Shown here in pieces: positions 44,405 through 56,157 of a stretch of 64,000 nt of DNA. The notes under the pieces were generated by a model. That model worked only from the letters and a program-made list of their open reading frames with translations. It made no database searches and was not told the DNA's origin. Both the position numbers and the translations under genes were made by a program. Source of the DNA: Branchiostoma belcheri (Eukaryota > Chordata > Leptocardii > Amphioxiformes > Branchiostomatidae); assembly GCF_001625305.1 (NCBI RefSeq), contig NW_017802480.1, positions 1 to 64,000 of the forward strand, read 5' to 3'. Position 1 is the stretch's first letter. Every line of letters begins with the position of its first letter.

Positions 44405-47400
44405 TTATCTGGCTGAGTATTTCTTGATGGTCCTATCTGCAGCGTCTTTAAACTCGGTTATGTGTGAGTCCAGTTTTCGCTCCAGTTCCAGTCCGTGTTT
44501 CTCCTCTTCTGCAAGAAACCGAGCTGCCACCGAAGCCCTGGACTCGGGTCTGGACGGAACTGGGCTCTGGAAGAGATTTGAGAATTAAACTCTTTGGAAT
44601 GAATTCAGGAGTGAGTGAATGAGAGATTCTTCAGTTGTGTCTAGCGTTGACATGCTCGGTTGATGTAAACTTAAGAGAGCTACCATACACAAAATCATAC
44701 CATATAAAAACAATGAAACCAATAATACTACTAGTACATGTACCTCCATCCCTGATATGTAGGGTGACTCTCTTCCCTGACTGTCCTTGCGAGTTGGAGT
44801 TGCCCAGATGTGCTCCATGGGGCTCCCAGTGTGAACATCCTCTGCACCTGAAGATTAGGTTATACAGTGTTACATGTAGCTGTAGATAGCCTCGATGCCT
44901 GCTAGCTTAGCTTCAGTACGTTTTGTCACTTCCATGCTAAAAAGACTGGACTGAGTCCCACACACACTTTATATCCGAACAGACACACTGGCCAAACCTG
45001 AGTGGTGATATGGAGTCATCCATTCAGTAGAGGCCTTGCTCAGCATGCAACGGATGATAGAATCAGTGCAGCACAAGTCTTTTTTGGTAGAGAAGCAACA
45101 AAGAAGGTGTACTAAAAAAAAAGCTATAAAGGCTGGTAAGTTGTACAAAGTAGAATGCTGACAAATTTCTTCACCAAAAGATGAGAAATGATTGGATAAA
45201 ACTCTATCTTTAGGTACAGTATAGTAGAGGGGATTCATTTCTCAAGCTAACCGACATCTCGCACACGCAGTCATCCCTCAGTAAGACATCTGGAGCCGCA
45301 TAGTTCCCGTTTAGAACTTTTATTCAGCCTTGTCACACGACCAGTTTTGCCTGTGTGGCTTCTTCAAGTGTAAAGAGGCGAAACCCTCTATCTTCAGGTA
45401 CATGTATACTTTACCTCTAAAGCTGACAACAGAGTCTGACTGTGATCCTCCCCTCCTCCTGCCTCCATCCAGCTCCTGCTCATATCGACCAATCGTAGTG
45501 TCCAGTTTATCCTGCAGGGCTCTCAGCTTCCTGTCACTCTCCTCCTGGATGCTGCGCACTCTTCTGTAGGCAGTACAAACAACGATATGATATACATTGC
45601 ACACTGTACAGATTTTCAATGGGACATACATGTAACAAGTGCACACTGTACTCTTCTGTATGTATTACAAACAACATAAAGCTATATGTGATACACATGG
45701 GATATACATATTGCACAATATACCGATATTCAATGGGATGTACATTTGTATATATATATATCAAGCTTATAATATTAGATTTTGCACAAAAACCGTAAGA
45801 TCAACATGACCATGTTAGCATATGCATAAATCAACAGGATTAAGATGTTCCCAAATCTGCCATAGACCAGAGGTGTCATGGTCATCAAGCTTCTACTAAG
45901 TTCTAGGGGCCTGACAATATAGTGGGAGGGATGTTGCAATGTAGACGGCCTAAAGTCGAACAATAAAAAAGGCAAACACATCCAAACCTGCCCAAGACAA
46001 CCACTCAGGGGACTGGAGAAAAGCATGATGTATGTTGGGAAAAGAACTAATAGTCGACTAGAAGTAAACTTCAGCATGCACAAAACTGTAAGTAGAACCC
46101 CCTGACCTGTCCTCCTTAGTCCTGAGATCAGTGATAGCGCGCTGTGTCTGTCGGAGCGCGGCGCTGTACTTCTCCTGGTTGGTCTGTTCGCTCAGCTCCA
46201 GCTGGTCTCGCAGGGCTGACACATCCTCACGCAGACGCAGGTTCTCCTCCTGCAGACACAGACAAATAAATGGTTGACAGATCATAATAAGAAAATCGAG
46301 ATTTCTGACTTTTACAATGTAAGTATTTTGGGTTCTTGTAACCTTCAAGTTCCCACCATTTCCTGTGTCTGACTTTTTGACCCCATCATTGTGCCTGTCA
46401 CCCATTCATGTGCTTTCAAGTTCACCCCATTTACTGTGTCTGATCCTTTGACCTGTCCTTTTGCCTGTCAATCTTCCCCACCCACATGCTGAGTAAAATA
46501 TTTACTAGCTAGTTGGTTTCAATACACCTTACTTGTTGTGAAGCTTACTTGGACCAGTGAGCAAGTTAAGAGCACATGTACAATTACCTGCTACATTCCA
46601 AGCAGAGAAAGTGTTAAACATGTCTTGATCACACATGATTTCAAGCTAAAGAATATTACCTCAAGTTTTGCCACAGAGGCAGAGTAACTTCCCTGTAGTT
46701 CAGTCAGCTTCACCTCAGCCTCTCTCAAGTCCTGGGGGAAAAGAATTAAAATTTTAATAAACACAGAACACTATGGAACAAAAAAAAGCCTGCATCTGTC
46801 ATTATGAAGACTACGGCTTATTTTGTTTAAGTTAACCTAGACCTTTGTATACACGTACTTGTACCAGCTGATATTGTGTTTAGGTACATTTTAGCCTAAT
46901 ATACAAACATACATGTAGTAGTACTGCTTCCCCACCTTGGATGCTGATCTCTGGTCAGCCTGTGTCAGCTCTCTGAGGTGGCGATTTTCCAGTCGTAGAG
47001 CTTCCAGTTGGGCCATGGTCACCTACACACAACCAGCATATAAGTAAAACAGTCTACTGACTCAATATGATCACTAAGGCTAAACACAACCAAACCAGCA
47101 TCCCAGTATGGTCAAAATTTGTCCAGTCCACCAGTTAAGTAGGGACAGTGCTGAGTTGTTTGTCCTCTGTTCAGGGAGTTTCAGCTTGTAAGCCCCCATG
47201 TTTTCGTTGCATGATCAATTACCATGGTTTCTTGTAATATTTGGTGGGGAAGAGTTTTAGAAATACCGGTAAGCTTCAGGGTACTTTACTTATTTTAGGC
47301 CTTCAATCTCATCATAATAGTTTCCTATGGGTAAAGGTTTTATCTATCCTAGCCTGAAGCAAAACACACCTGCAGCTCTGCTCCCTTCCTGTCCAGCCTA

Positions 47401-50400
47401 TCGCTGGTGTCCCTGAGTTGTCGCTCCATGTGAGATGACTTCTCACTCAGCTCAGCGATGGACACGTCTCGCTGGTGCAGGTCGGCTGTCAGGTGGGACA
47501 GCTCGGCTCTCATCCCCTCCACCTCAGACACATGGGACTGCTCCTCCTGAGCTAACCTGCCCTGGGACTGCAACAAACATCTTTTATTCTAGATTAAGCC
47601 ATAGGAGCCACTGTATTAGGATTAGATAAACATATAATTTAGAAATCAGAAAGTTCACCCCATTATTTTGGGTTACAAGCTAAGCTGTTTTTGGGTTACT
47701 TTGTGTTCTTTTGTCCTGCCAGTGACAGAGCAAGTTGATAGCACATGGGTGTGGGATGATTGACAGGAAGAAAAGGTCAAAAGGTCCGACATAGAATGGG
47801 GATGGTCACAAAACACAAAATACTTCCTTGAAGTCTGAAATATCTCTTGATTTCTTGTTCGAAATGTATAGGACGAATCTAATGAACAAGTAAATGACAT
47901 TTTTTTCAAAGATTTTTAAAAGTGTTGTTTCACACATGTTGGTCAGAAGAGGACACATCTGTACACCTACCTTGTCCAGCTCCGTCTGTAGTTCCCTGAG
48001 CACAGTTCCCTCCAGTCTGCGGATCTCCTGTATCCTGCCTGTCAGCTCTGTGTTCAGGTGGGCAACCTCAGTCTGGGAGGACTGCAGACTACAGGGGGAG
48101 GGGGGCAGAGGCATTACTGAGTGTACATTCAATGATCTTTTATAAGCATGGCGGCAGAACATACTGTATCTGTGCGAAACCTGGATTTTTCACAGCTTCT
48201 CATGCGTTAGGTCAACGTTGCATCAGAATTTTGCCAAATATCTTTTAAGACACAACTACAGTAACTAGTATATACACAGAATGTCATTCTAAAAGAAGAT
48301 GTCCTGCCACAGTGTTATTATTTATTTTTTATGCACAATACATTACAGATTTCACACAAGTGCAGTATGTTCTGACAACATGCCCATATTTTACAGCAAG
48401 AGCCTGGTCACGTGTACATCAGATCAGGAACCATACTAGTATAGCAGTACTAACACTAGTAACAGGAACAATTTTGATTGAAGGGTTGATTGATTGAATT
48501 ATGGAACAGAACTAATTTAAGGCTAGTGATTGGTGAACTAAACAGTAACTCAACAAAATTATTGACAGTTAGACAAACTGATTGCGCTACTAGTAACTAA
48601 GGCTAACACTAACATCATTCTATATCTAATTTGATTAGGAATTTGTCATGCATTAGGAATTGTGGTGATTGCATGCTTTTACAAGTGATTGGTCGACTAA
48701 ACTATCCCCAACTAAGTTGGACAAATTGATTGGGTTGACTAAGGCTAACACTACCAGCTACATCTAATTTGATCAGGAATTTGTCATGCAGTAGGATTTG
48801 TGGTGATTGTAGGATTATGCATGCTTTTACTAGTGATTGGTCGACTAAACTATCAACTGAATTATGGACAGTTGTTCAAACTCATTGGGCTAATTAGGCT
48901 ACTTGCTACATCTAATTTGATTAGGAATTGCCATGCAATAGGATTTGTGGTGATTGTATGATAATGCATGCTTTTACTAGTGATTGGTCAACTAAACTAG
49001 CCTAAACTAAATAATCGACAGTGAGACGAATTGATTGGGCCAACTAAGACTAACACTAATGGCTACATCTACTTTGATTAAGAATTTGTCATGCATTAGA
49101 TTGTGGTGATTGTATGATTATGCATGCTTTACGTGTAATTGGTTAACTAAACTATCCTCAACTAAGTTGGGATACTTTAGTTGTTACCAGCTACATAAAG
49201 CTAACACTAGAAGCTACATCCAATTTGATTAGGAATTTGTCATGCAGTGCAATTTGTGGTGATTGTATGATTATGTTACGTGCAGAGAGAGAGAATTTCA
49301 TCATGCATGACTCTGTGACTGTACCTAGCTTGTAACCTGTCAACCTCCTCTCGGAGTCTCTGTTCATTTTTCCTGCAGGTTCTGCATAAGGACAGGAACA
49401 CACAGCAACATGGAATTCAGTGTAGCCTTCCACTAAAGACTGGTATCCAGGCTAACTACTTATTATTTTGCCCTACATTACATCAATTCGTAACCTGAAA
49501 AAGCATCTATATATTCTGGCTGACTTGCAGGTAGCTGTAATGAAGTATAACAATGTTAGATTGCCAAGTAAATCTTTGTAATTGACAGACTTAAAAACTG
49601 TTTAAACTATTCTGCTGTGAAGAAAAAATTCTGAATTTTCTGTTAATAGGTACTCCAAATATAAACAAGAAAGACAAATATGGAAAGATTTTGTAGCTGT
49701 GTGTACCTGGCTTCTGACCTACAGCTACTGAGTTCTTCCCTGAGTTGGTTAAGTTCAGCTGCCTCTTCTTTCCTAGTAGCATCCTCTAGTGATCTGTGTT
49801 GAGAAAAAAGCATAATATTATTACCATCTTCCTTCATGTGTAGTGACATGTGTAGTGCTGTAACCTGTACTTGATGAGTTTGTCTTTCATGTGTAGGGAC
49901 TCCTTCAGCATGTGTAGTGACATGTGTAGTGACATGTGTAGTGCCATGGGTAGTGCCATGTGTAGTGCCATGTGTAGTGACACATGTAGTGCTGTAACCC
50001 ATACCTGATGAGTTTCTCCTTCATGTGTAGAGACTCCTCCAGCCACGCCATGTGTAGTGTGACGTGTAGTGCTGTGTACCTGATAAGTTTGTCCTTCATG
50101 TGTAGAGACTCCTCCAGACGTGACAGGTCCTTGCTGTGGTTCTTCTGGTCCCTCTCGGCAGCCTGGATGTGTAGTGGCATGTGTAGTGTCAGGTGTAGTG
50201 CCATGTTTAGTGGCATCTGGCGTGTGTAGTGAGATGTGTAGTGCCACATGTAGTGCAGTAACCCATACCTGATAAGTTTGTCCTTCATGTGTAGAGACTC
50301 CTCCAGCCGTGACAGGTCCTTGCTGTGGTTCTTCTGGTCCCTCTCAGCAGCCTGGATGTGTAGTGCCATGTGTAGTGCCATGTGTAGTGCCATGTGTAGT

Positions 50401-53400
50401 GTTGTGTTACCTGATAAGCTTGTCCTTCATGTGTAGAGACTCCTCCAGGCGTGACAGGTCCTTGCTGTGGTTCTTCTGGTCCCTCTCAGCAGCCTGGATG
50501 TGTAGCGGCATGTGTAGTGGCAGGTGTAGTGCTGTGTTACCTGATGAGTTTGTCCTTCATGTGTAGAGACTCCTCCAGCCGTGACAGGTCCTTGCTGTGG
50601 TTCTTCTGGTCCCTCTCGGCAGCCTGGATGTGTAGTGCCATGTGTAGTGCCATGTGTAGTGGCACGTGTAGTGAGATGTGTAGTGCTGTGTTACCTGATG
50701 AGTTTATCCTTCATGTGTAGAGACTCCTCCAGGCGTGACAGGTCCTTGCTGTGGTTCTTCTGGTCCCTCTCGGCAGCCTGGATGTGTAGTGCCATGTGTA
50801 GTGCCATGTGTAGTGCCATGTGTACAGCCATGTGTAGTGCTGTGTTACCTGATGAGTTTATCCTTCATGTGTAGAGACTCCTCCAGACGTGACAGGTCCT
50901 TGCTGTGGTTCTTCTGGTCCCTCTCAGCGGCCTGAATCAGGTCATCTCGGGACTGCAACTCCAGGTTCAGCCTCTTCACCTCGTCCTCCAGCCTCTACAG
51001 TAAGGCAACGAGTCGGGATATTTCTTCTGCTGTCATCATCATTATGATACATTGATACCATAGATCAATAGGCAGTTACTGTTAGTACAAAAAAACAAAT
51101 TTTTTTCCTTGAAAACATTATCACCAAGTACAGCAGGGACATCTTTACTAGACTGGAGGTAGGCATACATGTACATGTACAAACCTTAAGGTATAAGTAT
51201 GACAGTCACCTACTGGTACATGACATTGTACTTAGTCTAGTATTATCACAAGCACACTGGCAAACTGGCATCCAGGCTAAAGGTTGACCAGAGGGTTCAA
51301 CACCAACTTTGATAATAATGTAATATATAAACTTCACATAATAAAGATAAGACATAGTACCCTGTTATCCCTCTGTGCCTTTCTTAGGTCTTCCCTCAAC
51401 TGTTCGTTCTCCCCCAGGAGTTGGTCTTTAGAAGAAATGGTATCATCCAGCTCAGCCTACAAGGTTGGGTGTATTAAAGATGGAACTACAACTGGTTCAC
51501 TGTGCACTGAGGCTAGATGTTACTGTAACAGTGTAAGTAACACCTAGTTCCAGTGAACAGTACATTTGTAAACCAGTCATATTAGCCCTGGTGAAGATGA
51601 CAATGGTTGTAAATGAAAGAACTTCAATGCTTCACCAACCTAATGAAATTTTTAACATTTTCTTAATTGTTGTTGAAGATAACAGACGGACATCAAAACG
51701 TTGACTTGCATCAAACAAATGGTTGTGGATAGAGTAATTTTACTATTCAACAACAAAGAAACATCGGCAAGTGAATCATATATATGTACCTGGCGAAGGT
51801 TGATGAGATTACCTGAAAAGTTAAGGTGCACGAGTTCCTTTTTTTGTGTTGGAACTAAGCTCAAACTCTACAACTATGGATTCCACCAAGTTCACACAGA
51901 TGAGCTTTCATTTAAACAAAGCAAGATGTAGAAAACCTTGGCCAAACCTTGAGTCTCTCCATAGTCGCCTTCTGCATGTTTATGTCATCGCGCGCCCGCT
52001 CCAGCTGTTCTGTCACCTGGGACAGCTGCACCTGGTGAGTCGACTTGTAACACTGGCTCTGTTGCTATGGCAACAGATGTAAATCCTAATTATAAGAAAA
52101 AGGTGTGACAAACCTTGAGTCTCTCCATGGTCTCCTCCTGCATATTGATGTCATCGCGCGCCCGCTCCAGCTGTTCTGTCACCTGGGACAGCTGCACCTG
52201 GTGAGTCGACTCCACACTCTCCAACATCTGCCTCCGCTTGTTCAGCTGCGACTGGTAACTCAGGCTCTGTTGCTATGGCAACAGACAAGTCATATTAAGA
52301 AACTAGATCTTGAGAATATATGATTATCTGATATCATTAGACAATGCTAAATAGTAATAGGCTTTAAGGGAGCATCTTCATAAATCTGGAGGAGGTTGTT
52401 AGCTGCACCAGCTGCACCTGGTGAGTCGACTCCACACTCTCCATCATCTGCCGGCGCTTGTTCAGTTGAGACTGGTAACTCAGGCTCTGTTGCTATGGCA
52501 ACAGATGTACGTTATAAGAAATTGGTTATTGAGAATACTAAGTATACTTCATTGCACAACAATTGTACAAGGTGCAAAGTAAGGTAAAAAATGGGATTCA
52601 CTGATGGAAAATGCTTTTAGTGCTTGTTTTGTATAGTAGGATCTACAAGGATGGCTCAACCAACGGGTGGAATGTAAAAAATAAAGAGACAGTTCACGTA
52701 GCTTGCTTTGGGCTATTTCAAACGCTTCAAGGATGAAATGATGATGAAAATGTGCTAAGAAATGGCATGTGCGCAAAGTAAATGTCAATAGCAGACAGAT
52801 TTTCTCATCAGTATAATATTTCTATTTCACTGCCCTAAAATTGCATTGGGTGCCTTTAAGAATAGTTTAGTCTCCACAGCATATGAACCTACCTGCATGT
52901 GTTCACACTTCTCTGCCAGAGTCTTTCTCTGTGCCTCCAGACTCTGGATCTGACCTTGGAGTGACCTTCGTTGGCTGTCCCAGTCCTTCCCGCGCCCACG
53001 ATAATCCTACAAGCGTATAATGGGACAAGCGATTTACTAACATGTTGTATCTTGTCATCGGGATTGGATCATGAATTCACTCAGTGACCTCTAGACACTG
53101 AAGGTGTTAGCAGTGGAAAAAGATGGATGGGCACTGCCTACCAATACTGTGCCTTAGACACAGTTTGTTGATCAAGAACCCACTGCTATTGCAGATTCAA
53201 AATGGCTATGGGACTACCTTAAACCTTTTTATGGAAATACCTTTTGGACATGTTGTGTCTGGCATCAGGATTGGATGAACTTACTCAGTCCATTTTGAAG
53301 TGACTTAGACATTCAGATAGCTGCTTAATGCTGAAAGAGGCATTTTATTCCAGTATGTAGTAACTTTGTACACAGATACATTGTGCCATTCTGTTCTTCA

Positions 53401-55146
53401 TTTCTCACCTCTACTTTGGTTCTAAGTGCCTCTATCTCTGTCCTGCTGTCCCTCAGCTCAGCCGCCAGTCTGTCCTTCTCCACACTCGACCCTGATGACC
53501 TCTTCAGCTGGTGCCGCTGAAGCTTCTCATACTTGGTCTTCAAGTTGGTCAGCTGTGTCAAGAAGGGAGAGCTTTTATAAGTATAATAAAAAATTAGTTC
53601 AAAATTGTTTCTTAAACTTAACTTAAAAACTCCTTAATCTATTACAGGCATATATCTTAAAGATGGTGTGTTATGCCAAAGGGCAGTTATACTGGCTATC
53701 AAGATACAGATACAGAAGTTTATATAGTCATACACCTACACCTATACTTACACTTACGAACTGACAGTAACATTAAATTGCTGTCTTTGCTGAACTTTAT
53801 GAATATCATAAGTGTATAGTTCCCCTTCCCTGTTTCTGACTCACCTCATTCCTCAGTCCTGACACCTGCTGCTCATATTGAGCCACCAGGTCCCGCTGGG
53901 CTCTCTCAAACCCTTCCAACTGCTGACGCAAATTACCGATCTGGAAAAAAGGGTGGATGATTCACTTCTCAACAATCTTATTGCTTTTTATCGTTTATCG
54001 TATCTAGCCGGTTCTCAGCCCATGTTGCTTGGCTTCCAGTGTGGCCCCCCTTGTGCCTGACATCCAGATTTCAAGTAGGTAAACAAAGACTTAAACAAAC
54101 AAACAAACAAACAGTACCTCCTGGTGCTTGGCCTCCAGTGTGGCCCTCTGCATGAGAACTTCCTTGTCCCTGACGTCCAGTTTGACCTGTACAGCCTGTA
54201 GTTCTCTCTCCCACTCCGCCTTCTTACTGTTCCCCAAGTAAACAAACAAACAAATAGTACCTCCTGATGCTTGGCCTCCAGTGTGGCCCTCTGCATGAGA
54301 ACTTCCTTGTCCCTGACGTCCAGTTTAACCTGTACAGCCTGTAGTTCTCTCTCCCACTCCGCCTTCTTACTGTTCCCCAAGTAAACAAAAACAAACAACA
54401 AACAGCGTACCTCCTGGTGCTTGGCCTCCAGTGTGGCCCTCTGCATGAGAACTTCCTTGTCCCTAACGTCCAGTTTAACCTGTACAGCCTGCAGTTCTCT
54501 CTCCCACTCCGCCTTCTTACTGTTCCCCAAGTAAACAAAAACAAACAAACAAACAAACAGCGTACCTCCTGATGCTTGGCCTCCAGTGTGGCCCTCTGCA
54601 TGAGAACTTCCTTGTCCCTGACGTCCAGTTTAACCTGTACAGCCTGTAGTTCTCTCTCCCACTCCGCCTTCTTACTGTTGACCATGATGTCGATCTGCCG
54701 CATCAGTTCCTGAAGCTCCGACTGGCAGGAGGTCACAGTACTGGGGAGGCTGCAGGGGACAGACAGGCATCACAATGAACATCAGAGAATGGACAAATAC
54801 TAGTATTGAACTTAACGTGTGAAATTTACAGAGAAAGGTGGAGAATAGTGGTTGTCTGATCTGATCAGTTGTGGACTTGTGGCGTCCCAACGGTTGAATA
54901 ATTAGACTAAGGATGTGTATGCTTTCTTTAAGTGAAGGAATGACTTTTGTTGTACATTTCTGCCTTTAACTTTAAGGAACTCTAGGAAAAATCTTTAGAA
55001 GAAGATAATTCAAGTCGTTGACAGATTGTCATGATCAGATGACAATTATGCAAATCAGATCTTATTTTATAATTAATGAGGAAAGTTTACACTTACGACA
55101 TTCCAGCCTGCCTCTCCAGTCCCTGTAAAAGTGCCCTCTGGTCCAT
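44405..55146 (-). CDS. CEP63: CEP63/DEUP1 family centriole-duplication protein
   Basis: Coiled-coil scaffold that with CEP152 drives centriole duplication; the vertebrate paralogue DEUP1 serves deuterosomes. Coding exons in gene order: 55146-55097, 54749-54566, 53940-53845, 53552-53409, 53006-52893, 52272-52114, 51456-51361, 50994-50849, 49793-49707, 49372-49325, 48088-47971, 47567-47370, 47022-46936, 46731-46660, 46249-46107, 45563-45415, 44847-44744, 44566-44405. They total 2157 nt (718 residues); human CEP63 has about 703. The N-terminus SCQSELQELMRQIDIMV and the C-terminus ARFLAEEEKHGLELERKLDS match family ends, and SHLTADLHQRDVSIAE matches the middle. The symbol stands for the pre-duplication orthologue of CEP63 and DEUP1. 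Exons 2, 6 and 8 are each followed by partial tandem copies that this model leaves out. An AATAAA lies 36 nt past the stop (44369-44364). Confidence 0.92.
45226..45380. mobile_element. Single arm of the 8297-8657 foldback family (CEP63 intron 16)
   Basis: TTTCTCAAGCTAACCGACAT, then CATCTGGAGCCGCATAGTTC, TTATTCAGCC and GTGTGGCTTCTTCAA match the left arm of the intact element in the same order. Confidence 0.65.
46375..46495 (-). repeat. Dispersed repeat family copy (CEP63 intron 14)
   Basis: Reverse copy with two CATTTCCTGTGTCTGACTTT-like heads and GACCTGTCCTTTTGCCTGTC. Confidence 0.55.
47695..47795 (+). repeat. Dispersed repeat family copy (CEP63 intron 11)
   Basis: CAAGTTGATAGCACATGGGT through GATTGACAGGAAG to AAAAGGTCCGACATAGAATG. 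Confidence 0.55.
48500..49290. repeat. Tandem repeat, about 150-bp period, five copies (CEP63 intron 10)
   Basis: CATGCANTAGGATTTGTGGT recurs at about 48649, 48786, 48931, 49090 and 49240. Each is followed by TGCATGCTTTTACTAGTGAT and TGGTCAACTAAACTA-like text. Units are diverged, so not a recent array. Confidence 0.8.
49830..50848 (-). repeat. Array of partial CEP63 exon 8 copies with interleaved 12-bp minisatellite
   Basis: Seven partial copies of the exon 8 3' end follow the true exon (50994-50849). Five carry the full 83-nt segment AAERDQKNHSKDLSRLEESL to MKDKLIR with CCAG before it and a donor-like GT after it; two carry only the last LHMKEKLIR/LHMKDKLIK part. Between copies sits a minisatellite of CACTACACATGG units. 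An 83-nt exon would break the frame, so the copies are probably not translated singly. Confidence 0.85.
51948..52064 (-). pseudogene. Possible alternative duplicate of CEP63 exon 6 (in-frame, 117 nt)
   Basis: It has the same acceptor context (GCCATAG|CAACAG) and donor (CTCAAG|GTTTG) as exon 6 (52272-52114), but the central 42 nt are deleted, giving STHQVQLSQVTEQLERARDD and MQKATMERLK. It is phase 0 on both sides, so inclusion would add 39 residues without a frame break. Confidence 0.65.
52385..52492 (-). pseudogene. Truncated 5' copy of CEP63 exon 6
   Basis: It reads QQSLSYQSQLNKRRQMMESV, then STHQVQL, and then runs into intron-like sequence without a donor. Confidence 0.75.
54000..54545 (-). 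repeat. Tandem partial copies of CEP63 exon 2 with (CAAA)n spacers
   Basis: Three near-identical copies (about 54545-54412, 54390-54260, 54240-54117) plus one decayed piece (54060-54000) follow the true exon 2. Each holds SKKAEWERELQAVQVKLDVR to AKHQE and a GTAC donor, and is joined by a TTTG/CAAA tract and a GGGGAACAG junction. Spliced at that AG, each copy would open with a TAA. Confidence 0.85.
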
Positions 55147-56157
55147 GTTGTGTCACTTTCAGCAATCACCGTTCATGAAACCAATGACACCTGTAAAAGT
55201 TAGAAGAATAAAAAAACAAGATTTATGGAAAAGGCTGAGCTGCCTAGAATGCCAGGCTACAATAGACATGCTACCCTTTCTGAGTCCCAATGAGATTTGG
55301 CCTCTGATATGGAATTTCCTTGACCAAGAACTGCCCCCCCCCAAGAAAATGGCAAGCCCATCCTTTTCCGTAAACCCAAAGAAAAAGTGTCTGAAAATTA
55401 TGTTTGTTGATAAAGCTTACAACTCTTAATTCATCTTGTCTTTGTTTCTTTGAAGGACACTTAATTACCATAACCTGTTAACAGTTGTTACAGAGCTATG
55501 GAGTCCGCCTGTTCTTTTGTTTCTAAGGACGCTACACATGATCAACATGATAAGAACTAGAAACTTTTTAACTCGAAGTGCTTTAGCAAAGAGACCACAA
55601 GTCTACCTTCAAACAGCGATTTTATAACCATTTCCTGTCTCTAATCTAGTCTAAATAGTCTCAAATAAATATGACAACGACTGAGATTCTAAAATTTTAT
55701 CCTAAGGGTGTCAAAATAAGATTTTAAGCGACCAAATCTAACCTGACTTACGTCTCTGTGCATTTCGAACTCGGACCTCCCTCCAAATCCGCTAAGACTC
55801 ATGGGAAAACAATATAGGAGGGCTACACTTTCAACAAAGGGGTGTTTGAAATCAATAGATTTCATAGAAATAAAATTGAATTGAATAGTTACATCTTTTA
55901 TATTCATAACAAAGATATATGAATAGGTTTATTTTTGTAAAAAATATGTATCATAAGGCCTCTAATGATGTCAAAACAAATGTTTATAAAATTTGCCTCT
56001 GTTTTAGTGGCATCGGCTAACCGTCGTAAACTATTGCCGTAAAACGGCACGTGTGGTCACAGGACTTCCGGGTTCAATTTTTGAGGGGAATCGTTGCTTT
56101 TTTTTTGCAAATTTTCTTTACGTTTTTGCTGAATTAGTGGCGAGCAGACTCCTGAAC
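55147..56157. promoter_or_regulatory. Divergent spacer between CEP63 and COMMD2
   Basis: About 1 kb between the two start codons, presumably with both promoters and 5' UTRs. No TATA box or CpG-rich block stands out. CCGCTAAGACTCATGGGAAA near 55790 (core ACTCATGGGAAA) is a candidate element only. Confidence 0.4.

Noticed and set aside
49834-50935. Open frames on the + strand containing CSAMCSAMCS-like repeats
   Set aside because: Antisense shadow of the CEP63 exon 8 copies and their minisatellite.
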